This document shows positions 42,382 to 51,346 of a stretch of 64,000 nucleotides of DNA, one piece after another. The notes beneath the pieces were generated by a model. That model made no database searches. It saw nothing but the letters and a program-made list of their open reading frames with translations, and had not been told where the DNA came from. The position numbers were made by a program, and so were the translations under genes. Position 1 is the first letter of the stretch. Every line of letters begins with the position of its first letter. This stretch comes from Actinoplanes sp040639655 (GTDB taxonomy: Bacteria; Actinomycetota; Actinomycetes; Mycobacteriales; Micromonosporaceae), in NCBI RefSeq assembly GCF_040639655.1, contig NZ_JBFAAI010000002.1, positions 62,001 to 126,000 of the forward strand, in the 5' to 3' direction.

Positions 42382-42424
42382 GCGTGGGGGGTTCGGGCGC
42401 ATCACGCGCCCGAATCCCCCACGC
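42382..42424. terminator. Terminator hairpin 2 (GH42 operon end)
   Basis: A 19-bp stem, 42382-42400 against 42406-42424, with a single G-T wobble and a 5-nt loop (ATCAC). It ends 1 bp before the GH42 stop. Together with hairpin 1 it insulates the two convergent units. Confidence 0.88.
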
Positions 42425-42425
42425 C

Positions 42426-44417
42426 TCACGGCCGGTGCAGGATCGCCACGCCGCGCGGTTCGAGGATCCCGCCGTCCGGCAGGGCGCCGAGGTCCACCGG
42501 CCCGTCGGTCCGGTTGATCAGGAACCAGTGGTCGCCGCGGATCGCCAGCTCCACCCGGCCGGCCAGCTCGGGCGGCAGTTCGCCACGCACCCCGGCCGGA
42601 CCGAGCAGGGCCGGCAACAGCGGGCCGAGCCCCTCCGGGCCGAGACGGGTGGAGACGTACGCCGCCGACCCGGCACCTGCCCGCCGCCGGGTGACTGCCG
42701 CCCGTTCCGCCTGCTCGCCCGTCTTGTACCGGGCGAGTACCTCCACATCGTCCGAGGTCACGTCGATGCGGTCGGTCCAGAGGGTGCCGGTCGTGCCGTT
42801 GTCCAGTTCGACGCTCTCGTGGTCGAGCAGCGGACCGAACTCCTCGATCCGGATGCCCAGCACGTCACGCAGCGGCCCCGGATAACCACCGAGCCACACG
42901 TGGTCGTTCTCGTCCACGATGCCGGAGAAGTACGTGGTGACCAGGTGCCCACCGGCGGCCACCCAGTCGCGCAGCCGGACGGCCAGCCGGGCCGGCAGGA
43001 CGTGCAGGATCGGGGCGATCAGCACCCGGTACTCCTCGAGCGGCCCGGTCACCGGCAGCACGTCGGCACGGACCCCGGCGTCGAGCAGAGCGGTGTACCA
43101 GTCGAGCGTCTCCTGTCGGTAGCGAAGCCGGTCGGTCGGGTGCGAGTCGTGCTCGGCGACCCACCAGGACTCCCAGTCGAAGACGATGCCGACCTCGGCC
43201 CGGCGCCGGCGCGAACCGGCGACGGGCGCCAGTTCGCGCAGCCGCTGCCCGAACCGGACCACGGCCCGGAACAGGTCACTGTCGGTCCCGGCGTGCGGCA
43301 GCATCGCCGAGTGGTACTTCTCGGCGCCGGCCTTCGACTGCCGCCACTGGAAGTAGCAGACCGCGTCGGCGCCGTGCGCGACGTGGGTGAGCGAGTCCCG
43401 TTCCAGTTCGCCGGGCTTCTTGGCGACGTTGACCGGCTGCCAGTTCACCGCGCTGGTGGAGTGCTCCATCAGGAACCAGGGCCGGCCGCCGGCCAGGTTG
43501 CCGGTCAGGTTGGCCGAGAAGCTCAGCTCGTCGCGGGCCTGCGGGCCGGGCAGCACGTAGTGGTCGTTGGAGACGAAGTCCACCTCGGCGGCCCAGTCGG
43601 CGTAGTTCATTCCCTTCGTCTCGCCCATCACCATGAAGTTCGTGGTGACCGGCACCTCCGGGGTGATGCTCCGGAGCAGGTCCCGCTCGGCGCGCAGGTG
43701 TTCCTTGAGCGCATCGGAGGAGAACCGCTTGAAGTCGAGCTGCTGCGTCGGGTTCGGGTGCGAGGCGGCCAGCCGGGGCGGCAGAACCTCCTCGAAGTCG
43801 TCGTACCGCTGCGACCAGAACGCGGTGCCCCACGCGTGGTTGAGCGCTTCGACGTCGTGGTAACGGTTCCGCAGCCAGACCCGGAAGGCGGCGGCCGCGT
43901 CGTCGGAGTAGTCGTAGATGTTGTGGCAGCCCAGCTCGTTGTTGACGTGCCAGGCCACCAGCGCCGGGTGTTCGGCGTAGCGGGTGGCCAGCTCACGGAC
44001 CAGGCGCAGCGCGTGCTCCCGGAAGATGGGTGAGGTGGGCCGCCAATGCTGGCGGGCGCCCGGCGACAGGACCTCGCCGGTACGCGTCACCGGCAGGATC
44101 TCCGGGTGCTTGCGGGTGAGCCAGGGCGGCGGTGAGGCGGTGGCGGTGGCCAGGTCAACCGTGATGCCACCGGCGTGGAGCAGGTCCATCACCTCGTCGA
44201 GCCACGCGAAGTCGTACGCCCCCTCGCGGGGTTCGAGCCGTGCCCAGGAGAAGATCGCGAGGGACACGACGGTGACGCCGGCCTCCCGCATGGCCCGTAC
44301 GTCGTCGTCCCAGAACTCGCGGGGCCACTGGTCCGGGTTGTAGTCCGCGCCGAATTCCAGACGCGCCGACCCGGCGCGGCGAAGCCAGCGCCGGGTCGTC
44401 TCGTTGCTCTGCGTCAT
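42426..44417 (-). CDS. Beta-galactosidase, GH42
   Basis: 663 residues, ATG start, no signal peptide (cytoplasmic). The A-domain barrel begins LEFGADYNPDQWP; the acid/base Glu is in AWHVNNELGCHN and the nucleophile Glu in GGRPWFLMEHSTSAVNW. A middle trimerisation domain (about 400-600) and a small C-terminal beta domain complete the family layout, at the usual length. It hydrolyses terminal beta-galactosides, in soil bacteria often from galactans and arabinogalactans. It is the last gene of the operon and overlaps the binding-protein gene by 4 nt, so import and cleavage of the galactoside are coordinated. Confidence 0.95.
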   Translation of the reverse strand: MTQSNETTRRWLRRAGSARLEFGADYNPDQWPREFWDDDVRAMREAGVTVVSLAIFSWARLEPREGAYDFAWLDEVMDLLHAGGITVDLATATASPPPWLTRKHPEILPVTRTGEVLSPGARQHWRPTSPIFREHALRLVRELATRYAEHPALVAWHVNNELGCHNIYDYSDDAAAAFRVWLRNRYHDVEALNHAWGTAFWSQRYDDFEEVLPPRLAASHPNPTQQLDFKRFSSDALKEHLRAERDLLRSITPEVPVTTNFMVMGETKGMNYADWAAEVDFVSNDHYVLPGPQARDELSFSANLTGNLAGGRPWFLMEHSTSAVNWQPVNVAKKPGELERDSLTHVAHGADAVCYFQWRQSKAGAEKYHSAMLPHAGTDSDLFRAVVRFGQRLRELAPVAGSRRRRAEVGIVFDWESWWVAEHDSHPTDRLRYRQETLDWYTALLDAGVRADVLPVTGPLEEYRVLIAPILHVLPARLAVRLRDWVAAGGHLVTTYFSGIVDENDHVWLGGYPGPLRDVLGIRIEEFGPLLDHESVELDNGTTGTLWTDRIDVTSDDVEVLARYKTGEQAERAAVTRRRAGAGSAAYVSTRLGPEGLGPLLPALLGPAGVRGELPPELAGRVELAIRGDHWFLINRTDGPVDLGALPDGGILEPRGVAILHRP

Positions 44418-45760
44418 TTAACCGTGAAGCCCTGTTCCGTGCCGTACTTGACGGATGCTTCCTGCCAGGCCTTCAGGCCGTCGGTCAGGTTTCCCTGGCC
44501 GATGTACGCCTTGCCGACGGTGTCGCTGTAGATGCTGTTGGCGTAGACCTGGAAGGGCAGGTACGACCAGCCGGAGACGACCTGCCCGGCGGACGCGGCG
44601 AGAACCTCGTTGACCTTCTGGCCACCGAAGTACGGGAACTCCTTGCCCAGGAACGCGGGGTCCGCGAGGTGCTTGGTGGTGGCCGGGAAGGCGCCGTCGG
44701 CGATGCGGGCCTGCGCGCCCTCGTCGACCGCGGCGTACTTCAGGAACGCCCAGGCCAGGGTCTTGTTCGGAGCCTTGTCCGGGATGGCGAGCGAGCTGCC
44801 GCCGTTCTCCGCGGTGGCCTTGCCGCCGGCTTCCCACTGCGGCATCGGCGCGACCCGCCACTTGCCGTTGGCGGCCGCGGCGCCCTTCTCCAGGTTGCTC
44901 GGCATCCACGCGCCGGTGACCAGGGTGGCGATGGTGCCGTCGCCGAGGCCTTTGTACCACTCGTCGGTCCAGCCGGGGGCCGGGGAGAGCAGCTTGGAGT
45001 CGAGGAGCTTCTGCCACTCGGTCGCGAACTTCTGGCTGCCGGCGTCGGCGAAGTTGACCGTGACGTCGGTGCCGCTGACCTGGTACGGCTTGCCTCCGGC
45101 CTGCCAGATGAGGCTGGTGGTGAACCCGGCGTCACCGCTGTCACTGGTGATGTACGCCTTCGGGTCGGCGGTGTGCAGCTTCTCGGCGGCCGCCGCGTAC
45201 TCGGCCCAGGTCGTCGGCACGGCGATGCCGTGCTTGTCGAAGACCTCCTTGTTGTAGAACAGCGCCATCGGCCCGGAGTCGATCGGCAGCCCGTAGATCT
45301 TGCCGCCGGCCTGCACCGAGTTCCAGGTGCCCGGGGTGAAGGTGCCGTCGAGCGACTTCGCGCCGTAGACGCCGAGGTCGGCGACCGACTTGGCGAGCGA
45401 GAACTGCGGCAGCGCGTAGTACTCGATCTGCGCCACGTCGGGGATTCCGGTGCCGGCCGTGATGGCGTTCTGCAGGGCCGTGTACTGGTCGTTACCCGTA
45501 CCCGCGTTGACGAGGTTGATCTTTACCTTGGGGTATTTGGTCTGGAAGTCGGCCGCCACCTTGGTGAGCGTGGTGTCCCAGGCCCAGACCGTCAGGTTGC
45601 CACCGGCATCCAGCGCGGCCTTGACATCCGCCTCGGAGACGCTTGTCGCGGCCGCACCGCCGCCGGTGTCGCCGTCGTCGGAACTCGAGCAAGCGGTGGC
45701 CAGCAGGGATATCGACAGCGCGGCGCCAACGAGCGCGCGCCGACGGGTGATCATCATCAA
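44414..45760 (-). CDS. Sugar ABC transporter substrate-binding lipoprotein
   Basis: 448 residues, ATG start. Lipoprotein leader RRALVGAALSISLLATACSS. It is a family 1 solute-binding protein: GNLTVWAWDTTLTKVAADFQ, VAQIEYYALPQF, PMALFYNKEVFDKHGI, PTTWAEYAAAAEKL and SSLAIPDKAPNKTLAWAFLK. It captures an oligosaccharide outside the cell and delivers it to the two permeases encoded upstream. No ATPase gene is present, so a shared MsiK-type ATPase encoded elsewhere should energise uptake. The gene sits between permeases and GH42, suggesting a galactoside ligand. Confidence 0.93.
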   Translation of the reverse strand: MMMITRRRALVGAALSISLLATACSSSDDGDTGGGAAATSVSEADVKAALDAGGNLTVWAWDTTLTKVAADFQTKYPKVKINLVNAGTGNDQYTALQNAITAGTGIPDVAQIEYYALPQFSLAKSVADLGVYGAKSLDGTFTPGTWNSVQAGGKIYGLPIDSGPMALFYNKEVFDKHGIAVPTTWAEYAAAAEKLHTADPKAYITSDSGDAGFTTSLIWQAGGKPYQVSGTDVTVNFADAGSQKFATEWQKLLDSKLLSPAPGWTDEWYKGLGDGTIATLVTGAWMPSNLEKGAAAANGKWRVAPMPQWEAGGKATAENGGSSLAIPDKAPNKTLAWAFLKYAAVDEGAQARIADGAFPATTKHLADPAFLGKEFPYFGGQKVNEVLAASAGQVVSGWSYLPFQVYANSIYSDTVGKAYIGQGNLTDGLKAWQEASVKYGTEQGFTVK

Positions 45761-45784
45761 CGGTTCCCTTCGGGAGGAGGGGGA

Positions 45785-46645
45785 TTACTGTTTGACACTT
45801 CCCGTGGCCAGGCCCGACTGCCAGAAACGCTGGAGCAGCAGGAACGCCACGATGAGGGGGATGATGGTGAGCAGTGATCCGGTGATCACGAGGTCGTAGA
45901 CGACATCGCCGCCGACCGTGGTGGCCTGCTCGCTCCACTGGTAGAGCCCGAGCGTGAGCGGGTACAGATCGGGGTCCTTCAGCATGATCAGCGGCAGGAA
46001 GAAGTTGTTCCACGTCCACACGAGGTTGAAGAGCAGAACGGTGACGAGGCCGGGCGCGAGCAGCGGCAGGGCGAGCTTGAAGAACGCACGGAACTCGCCG
46101 GCCCCGTCGACGCGCGCCGACTCGAGGATCTCGTTCGGCACCGCGTCGGTGGCGTACGTCCACATCAGGTAGAGGCCGAACGGCGACACCAGCGACGGGA
46201 TGATGATCGCCCACGGGGTGTCGGTGAGACCCAGCCTGGCGAACATCAGGAACGTCGGTACGGCCAGCGCGGTACCCGGGATGGCGATGCCACCGAGGAT
46301 CACGGCGAAGACCACGCGGCGCCCCACGAAGTCGAACTTGGCCAGGCCGTACCCGGCGAGCGCGGCCAGCATGGTGGCACCACCCGCCCCGACCACCACG
46401 TACAGCAGGGTGTTGAGCAGCCAGCGCCCGAAGATCCCGTCCTGGTACGCGAACGTGCGGCCGATGTTGTCGAAGAGCGCGAAGTCGCCGGAGAACCACA
46501 GGCCGAACGTGCCGAGCAGGTCCTCCTGCGTCTTGGTCGCGCTGATCGCCAACCAGACCAGCGGAAGCAGCGTGTAGACCAGCATCACGCCGGTCACGAC
46601 GGTCAGGGTGACGCTGCGCTTCCGGGGGTGGGTCCGGGTCCTCAT
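45785..46645 (-). CDS. Carbohydrate ABC transporter permease (MalG-like)
   Basis: 286 residues from ATG 46645. Six helices: LTVVTGVMLVYTLLPLVWLA, WLLNTLLYVVVGAGGATMLA, RVVFAVILGGIAIPGTAL, then the rest. The coupling loop ESARVDGAGEFRAFFKLALP matches the EAA motif that contacts the ATPase. It forms the membrane channel together with the upstream permease. ATGA overlap with that gene, 24 bp to the binding-protein gene. Confidence 0.94.
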   Translation of the reverse strand: MRTRTHPRKRSVTLTVVTGVMLVYTLLPLVWLAISATKTQEDLLGTFGLWFSGDFALFDNIGRTFAYQDGIFGRWLLNTLLYVVVGAGGATMLAALAGYGLAKFDFVGRRVVFAVILGGIAIPGTALAVPTFLMFARLGLTDTPWAIIIPSLVSPFGLYLMWTYATDAVPNEILESARVDGAGEFRAFFKLALPLLAPGLVTVLLFNLVWTWNNFFLPLIMLKDPDLYPLTLGLYQWSEQATTVGGDVVYDLVITGSLLTIIPLIVAFLLLQRFWQSGLATGSVKQ

Positions 46646-47508
46646 GAGATCCCCCGCATGGTGCGGCGCTGGAAGAGGTACGCCACGACCGTCGTCGCCA
46701 CGCCCATGATCAGCGCGATCGTGGCCGAGTAGTTGATCTGCTGCCCGGCGAAGGAGAGCTGGTAGGCGTACAGATTGGGAGTGAAGTAGGTGGTGATCGA
46801 GTTCGGTGCGAGCGTGTCCAGGATCTGGGGCTCGTTGAAGAGCTGGAAACTGCCGATGATGGAGAAGACGGTGGCCACGACGAGCGGCCCGCGCAGCGCC
46901 GGCAGCTTGATGGCCCGGATGATCCGGAACTGGCCGGCCCCGTCGATGGCGGCCGCCTCGTAGAGCGCGGTGTCCACGACCCGCAGCCCGGAGTACAGGA
47001 TGAGCATGTTGTAACCGATGAATTCCCAGGTCACGATGTTGCCGATGCTGGCCAGGATGAGGTCCGGCGCGAGCGGGTCGGGCAGCGTGACACCGAAGGC
47101 CTCGTTGAAGTTGCCGACCAGCCCGAACCGGGTGCCGTACAGGAAGCCCCACATCACCGCGGCCACGACGGCCGGCACCGCGTAGGGCAGGAAGATCGCG
47201 ATCCGGAAGAAACCGGCGCCGTGAAGCCGGCCGCTGTCGATGGCGAGCGCCACCAGCAGGGCGAGCCCCAGCATGATCGGCACCTGGACGACCAGGAACA
47301 GCGAGACGCGGCCGAGGGCCTCCCAGAACTGGGGATCCTCGAGGGCCTTGGTGTAGTTCTCCAGGCCGACGAAGGTGGTGCCGCCGACCAGGCGGGTGCG
47401 GAACACGCTGAGGTACGCCGCATACGCGATCGGCGCCAGGAAGACGAGCGTGAACACCGCTAGAAACGGACCGGTGAACTGCCAGCCGATCCATGAACGC
47501 CGGGTCAA
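46642..47508 (-). CDS. Carbohydrate ABC transporter permease (MalF-like)
   Basis: 288 residues from TTG 47508, with GGGAGGGGG upstream. Six helices, starting GPFLAVFTLVFLAPIAYAAY; the EAA-type coupling loop is EAAAIDGAGQFRIIRAIKLP. It is the first gene of the operon after the two LacI-type operators, so it and everything downstream should be repressed together. It pairs with the MalG-like permease (4-nt overlap) to import a sugar across the membrane. Confidence 0.94.
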   Translation of the reverse strand: MTRRSWIGWQFTGPFLAVFTLVFLAPIAYAAYLSVFRTRLVGGTTFVGLENYTKALEDPQFWEALGRVSLFLVVQVPIMLGLALLVALAIDSGRLHGAGFFRIAIFLPYAVPAVVAAVMWGFLYGTRFGLVGNFNEAFGVTLPDPLAPDLILASIGNIVTWEFIGYNMLILYSGLRVVDTALYEAAAIDGAGQFRIIRAIKLPALRGPLVVATVFSIIGSFQLFNEPQILDTLAPNSITTYFTPNLYAYQLSFAGQQINYSATIALIMGVATTVVAYLFQRRTMRGIS

Positions 47509-47526
47509 CTCTGCCCCCTCCCAAGG

Positions 47527-47542
47527 ATGTTTACGTAAACAT
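47527..47542. promoter_or_regulatory. LacI-family operator 1
   Basis: ATGTTTACGTAAACAT is a perfect 16-bp palindrome, located 18 bp upstream of the first permease start. It shares its full sequence with operator 2; centres are 23 bp apart. The form fits LacI/GalR regulators, which favour a central CG. Confidence 0.9.
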
Positions 47543-47548
47543 AGACGT

Positions 47549-47566
47549 CATGTTTACGTAAACATG
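47549..47566. promoter_or_regulatory. LacI-family operator 2
   Basis: CATGTTTACGTAAACATG is a perfect 18-bp palindrome, immediately upstream of TATAGT (47574-47579), a likely -10 for the lacI-type gene. A repressor here would block both the sugar operon and its own gene, and two sites 23 bp apart (about two helical turns) allow cooperative binding. Confidence 0.9.
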
Positions 47567-47607
47567 ACTGCCGTATAGTGGCACGGGCCACAAATCACGG
47601 TCAAGGA

Positions 47608-48678
47608 GTGATCAAGATCGAACCACCCCGGCTCCGTGCCGCTTCGGACGTACCGGGCGGCCGCCGTAAACAGCGCGTCTCCATGGCCGACGTGGCCCGC
47701 CTCGCCGGGGTCTCCTCGCAGACCGTCTCCCGCGTGGCCAACGGCTCCCCCGGCGTCATCGAGACCACCCGTGAGCAGGTCCTCGCGGCGATGAGCGAAC
47801 TCGGCTACCGGCCCAACAGCGCGGCCCGGTCGCTGCGCTACGGGCGGTTCAACACCATCGGCGTCATCCTGTTCGGGCTGGCCTCCACCGGCAACAGCCG
47901 CACAGTGGAGGCGATCGCCACCCACGCCGCCGCGGAGGGCTACGCGATAACCCTCATCCCGGTGGGCGCGCCGACCCAGGACAACGTCATGGGAGCGTTC
48001 ACAAGAATGGGCGAGCTCGCGGTCGACGGCGTCGTCCTCATCATCGAGGTACATCTGCTCGACGCGTCCGCGGTCGCCATCCCACCCGGCGTGCACGTCG
48101 TGGTCGTCGACTCGGACGCCGGCGACCGGTACCCGGTGGTCGACACCGACCAGGCCGACGGCGCCCGGCAGGCGGTCCGGCATCTGCTCGAACTCGGCCA
48201 CCGTACGGTCCGGCACGTGGCCGGGCCGGTCGAGTCGTTCGCCGCCGAACGCCGCGCCGGCGCCTGGCGGCAGGTCCTCGAAGAGGCCGGGCGGCCGGTC
48301 CTGCCACCGGAACGTGGGGACTGGTCGGCCGACTCCGGATACCACGCGGGCCTGCGCCTGGCCGGCGACCCGGAGTGCACGGCGGTCTTCGCGGCCAACG
48401 ACCAGATGGCCCTCGGCGTCCTGCGCGCCCTGCACGAACGCGGCCGCCGGGTCCCGGCCGACGTCAGTGTGGTCGGTTTCGACGACATCGCCGACGCGGG
48501 TTCCTACCTGCCCCCGCTCACCACCGTCCACCAGGACTTCGCCGAGGTCGGCCGCCGGTGCGTCGACGCGCTGCTGGGCCAGATCCACGACGAACCGGCC
48601 GGGCCCGGTACCGACCTGGTGCCCACCCGCCTCGTCATCCGTGGCAGCACCGCCCCGCCCTCCGGGACAGGCGGGTAG
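47608..48678 (+). CDS. LacI-family repressor of the sugar operon
   Basis: 356 residues from GTG 47608. A GTG at 47578 overlaps the -10 box and is unlikely, and the SD-like AAGGAG lies very close to the chosen GTG, so the start is uncertain. DNA-binding domain: VSMADVARLAGVSSQTVSRV, then EQVLAAMSELGYRPNSAARS with hinge. The periplasmic-binding-like ligand domain has FNTIGVILFG, VDTDQADGARQAVRHLLELG, TAVFAANDQMALGVL and VSVVGFDDIADAGSYLPPLT. It very likely binds the two palindromes next to it and releases them when a galactoside-type inducer is present. Confidence 0.92.
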   Translation: MIKIEPPRLRAASDVPGGRRKQRVSMADVARLAGVSSQTVSRVANGSPGVIETTREQVLAAMSELGYRPNSAARSLRYGRFNTIGVILFGLASTGNSRTVEAIATHAAAEGYAITLIPVGAPTQDNVMGAFTRMGELAVDGVVLIIEVHLLDASAVAIPPGVHVVVVDSDAGDRYPVVDTDQADGARQAVRHLLELGHRTVRHVAGPVESFAAERRAGAWRQVLEEAGRPVLPPERGDWSADSGYHAGLRLAGDPECTAVFAANDQMALGVLRALHERGRRVPADVSVVGFDDIADAGSYLPPLTTVHQDFAEVGRRCVDALLGQIHDEPAGPGTDLVPTRLVIRGSTAPPSGTGG

Positions 48679-48704
48679 ACGTACCGCTGTGGGATGGTGA
48701 CCTC

Positions 48705-49079
48705 ATGTCATCGAAGCTCAGTGCATCCGAGATCCTCGAACGAGCCCGGTCCGGCACCGAGGCGGCCACCGTGGCCCGTGTCTTCGGCACCCCGATCGAA
48801 CGCGACGGCGTCACCGTCGTCCCGGTAGCCACCGTCGGCGGGGGCGGTGGGGCGGGCGGCGGCAGCGGCGCCCCGGCCGACGGCGACGAGCCGCAGGGCG
48901 AGGGCTCGGGCGGCGGGTTCGGTTTCACCGCGCGCCCGGCCGGCGTCTACGTGATCCGCGACGGGCGGGCACAATGGCTGCCCGCCGTCGACGTCAACAA
49001 GATCGTCCTGGGCGGCCAGATCGCTCTGGTCGCCGCCTTCCTGGTGGTCCGTTCCGTCCTGCGGCGCAGGCGCCGCTGA
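48705..49079 (+). CDS. GerW/YtfJ-family sporulation-type protein
   Basis: 124 residues from ATG 48705. FGTPIERDGVTVVPVATV and a Gly-rich loop (GGGGGAGGGSG), then GFTARPAGVYVIRDGRAQWL, match the GerW (YtfJ) family. A C-terminal transmembrane helix (IVLGGQIALVAAFLVV) ends in an arginine cluster. In Bacillus the homologue is a spore protein; in actinomycetes the family is widespread and its role is unclear. It lies 26 bp after the LacI gene and may be co-transcribed by chance. Confidence 0.82.
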   Translation: MSSKLSASEILERARSGTEAATVARVFGTPIERDGVTVVPVATVGGGGGAGGGSGAPADGDEPQGEGSGGGFGFTARPAGVYVIRDGRAQWLPAVDVNKIVLGGQIALVAAFLVVRSVLRRRRR

Positions 49080-49083
49080 ACTC

Positions 49084-49776
49084 TCAGGCGGTGCCCTTGT
49101 TCCGGCGGCGCTCGCCGATCTCCCAGGCGAGGATGTACTGCCGGATGGTCTGCGCCACCTCCTCCGGGGTGTCGAAGGTGAGGATCAGGTGCTGGCCGGG
49201 GTCGCCGTGCGGGGCCTCGCGCACGGTGTGGACGGATCCGCTCAGCTTCGCCTCGGCGGTACCCAGCCACACCGTGGCGTCGACCCGGTCGCCCTGTTTC
49301 AGCGAGGTGACCTCGTCGATCCAGCAGCGCAGGCCGCCCTCGCTGATGTCGAGCAGCACGCCCTCGGCCGGCTGGCCGGTCACCTCGGTCTCCAGCTGGA
49401 CGACCGCGCCGGCGCCGCCGCGCACGAACTCGCGCCGGTTGTCGCTGCGAGCGCCGCCGGTCGGCACGAGCGTCCACCGCAGTGGCGCGCTGCCCGACAC
49501 CACGACCAGCCGGACCGGCAGCACGACCCGCGTGCGCGGCGGGACCCAGAAGACCTCGAACTCGCGGCCCGGTTCCGGGGCGGCCACGTCGTTGGTCTCC
49601 AGCGGGGCGGCGACACTGAACGTCTCGCCGTCGACGGACTCGAGCCGTGAGCGGAGGTTCACGCCGTCACCCAGGACGAGGAACATCGGAGAACCGACCG
49701 CCGGCAGGTCGATCGCGGCCAGCCCTCCCTTCACGTGCGGAAGGGCGATCGAACCAGCTGCACCGTTACTCATCAT
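49084..49776 (-). CDS. PilZ-domain protein
   Basis: 230 residues, ATG start (two ATGs in a row). The N-terminal half is a YcgR-N-like beta domain (DGVNLRSRLESVDGETFSVA). The C-terminal PilZ domain has the c-di-GMP signature: RSDNRREFVRGGAG (RxxxR) and LDISEGGLRCW (D/N-x-S-x-x-G). It should bind c-di-GMP and alter a partner, in non-motile actinomycetes probably a developmental or envelope process. Convergent with the GerW-like gene (4 bp apart) and 77 bp from the permease gene that follows it. Confidence 0.88.
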   Translation of the reverse strand: MMSNGAAGSIALPHVKGGLAAIDLPAVGSPMFLVLGDGVNLRSRLESVDGETFSVAAPLETNDVAAPEPGREFEVFWVPPRTRVVLPVRLVVVSGSAPLRWTLVPTGGARSDNRREFVRGGAGAVVQLETEVTGQPAEGVLLDISEGGLRCWIDEVTSLKQGDRVDATVWLGTAEAKLSGSVHTVREAPHGDPGQHLILTFDTPEEVAQTIRQYILAWEIGERRRNKGTA

Positions 49777-49853
49777 TCACCTCTGCGGACGCCGTTGCAC
49801 ATTCTCGTGACGGCTCATAAATCGGCAGCCCGCGCCCGAACGTGAATGGTCGC

Positions 49854-50540
49854 CTAGTGATCCTCAGGTTCGGGGTAGCGTTCCAGCCGCAGCCGGCGCG
49901 CGAAGATCACCAGGGTGAGCCCGGTGCAGAGGATCCAGACCACGACGGCGTGTGCAAGACCGCGCCACAGCAGGTCGGCGGCGGCGCCGTCGACCGCGTA
50001 CGTACCGATCTCCCGGGCCGACCAGAACGGCAGGAACTTGGCGATCGAACCGGCCGGGTCGGCGAGCATCTGCACCGCGCAGACACTGAGCAACGCGAGA
50101 GCCCCCTCCAGCTCGCGCGGCAGCAACGCGCCGACCAGGCTGCCGAACGGCGCCGCGATCAGGGCGGTGAGCATCATCAGCAACGCGACCGCCCAGGCCC
50201 GCTCGATGTGCTGATCCACGGCGACCAGCAGGAAATAGCCGCCGGCCAGCAGCAGGCCGAAGCCGCTCATCGCGATCAGCCGGCCGCCGATGACGCCGGC
50301 CACCGACGCCCCGGAGATCCGCAGGCGGGGGTCGACCCCACGGGCCGCGTTCACCACGAAGAGGGTGAGGGTGGAGACGGCCCAGCCGATGCCGATGGCG
50401 AGCATCCGGGTGGACTGACCGGTCAGATCCCGCCGGACCAGGTAGAACCAGAGCGGCAGCGAGATCACCAGCAGCAGGGCGGTACGCCGCCGGGACACCT
50501 CACGGGCGGACAGCCCGGCCACCACGAGAGCGGCGGTCAT
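49854..50540 (-). CDS. ABC transporter permease
   Basis: 228 residues from ATG 50540. About six hydrophobic segments (TALLLVISLPLWFYLV, AIGIGWAVSTLTLFVVNAAR, GGRLIAMSGFGLLLAGGYFL, AVALLMMLTALIAAPFGSLV, LALLSVCAVQMLA, AHAVVVWILCTGLTLVIFA). It overlaps the ATPase gene by 4 nt. Together with it and the PadR gene this is a PadR-regulated ABC export system of unknown substrate. Confidence 0.82.
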   Translation of the reverse strand: MTAALVVAGLSAREVSRRRTALLLVISLPLWFYLVRRDLTGQSTRMLAIGIGWAVSTLTLFVVNAARGVDPRLRISGASVAGVIGGRLIAMSGFGLLLAGGYFLLVAVDQHIERAWAVALLMMLTALIAAPFGSLVGALLPRELEGALALLSVCAVQMLADPAGSIAKFLPFWSAREIGTYAVDGAAADLLWRGLAHAVVVWILCTGLTLVIFARRLRLERYPEPEDH

Positions 50541-51346
50541 GAGGCACCTCCGAGATCGAGGACATGATCGACGTGCTGCAGCTCGTGCAGCAGGTGGGTG
50601 ACCACGACGACGGCCCGGCCGGCGTCGCGCCAGGCCCGGACCTGACGCCAGAAGTCCAGGTACGAACCCTGGTCGAAACCCTGGTACGGCTCGTCGAGCA
50701 GCAGCAGGTCGGGCCCGTGCAGCTCGCCGAGGACCAGGTTGAGCTTCTGCCGGGTTCCGCCGGAGAGTTCCTGCACCGGCTGGGAGCCGGTGGGCCGCCA
50801 GGCGAGCAGCGAGGCCAGGTGCGCGCCGGTGGAACGGGCCTTGCGGGGCGCGATGCCGGCCGCCGCACCGAAGAGGGTGAAGTGCTCGTCGGCGGTCAGC
50901 CACCCGGCGGTGCCGCCGTCCTGCGGGACGAATCCGACCCGCCGGGTCCGCTGGACGGTGCCGCTGGTCGGGGCGGTGAGCCCGGCGCAGATGCGCAGCA
51001 GGGTGGATTTGCCGCAGCCGTTGGCGCCGACGATCGCGGCCACCTCCCCGCCGCGGACGGTCAGGTCGACGCCGGTCAGGACGGTCCGCCGGCCGTATCG
51101 CTTGGTCACACCGGCCAGCCGGAGCATGACCTTCCCGGCCGCCGCCCGTTTCTCCTCGAGCGTGGAGACCTGCAGCTCGGCGACCAGATGACGGGCGTAG
51201 AGGTGAGCCGGGCCGAAGAAGTGATCCGGGTCGGCGGCATGCTCACCCGCCTGCGCGGCGGTCTCCGCAGTGAGCCGGTGGGCGCGTTCGGGTTGCAGGC
51301 CCAGCCGGACCAGCTCGGCCTCGAACCGCCGGGGCCAGTCGTTCAT
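50537..51346 (-). CDS. ABC transporter ATP-binding protein with helical N-terminal extension
   Basis: 269 residues from ATG 51346. Residues 1-70 (PRRFEAELVRLGLQPERAHR) form a helical extension like the DUF1700/HAAS-type domains found on regulators of membrane systems. The ATPase follows: Walker A GANGCGKST, Q-loop FVPQDGG, signature ELSGGTRQKL, Walker B LLLLDEPYQGFD, switch VVTHLLHEL. It overlaps both neighbours by 4 nt. It powers export through the 228-residue permease. Confidence 0.9.
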   Translation of the reverse strand: MNDWPRRFEAELVRLGLQPERAHRLTAETAAQAGEHAADPDHFFGPAHLYARHLVAELQVSTLEEKRAAAGKVMLRLAGVTKRYGRRTVLTGVDLTVRGGEVAAIVGANGCGKSTLLRICAGLTAPTSGTVQRTRRVGFVPQDGGTAGWLTADEHFTLFGAAAGIAPRKARSTGAHLASLLAWRPTGSQPVQELSGGTRQKLNLVLGELHGPDLLLLDEPYQGFDQGSYLDFWRQVRAWRDAGRAVVVVTHLLHELQHVDHVLDLGGAS

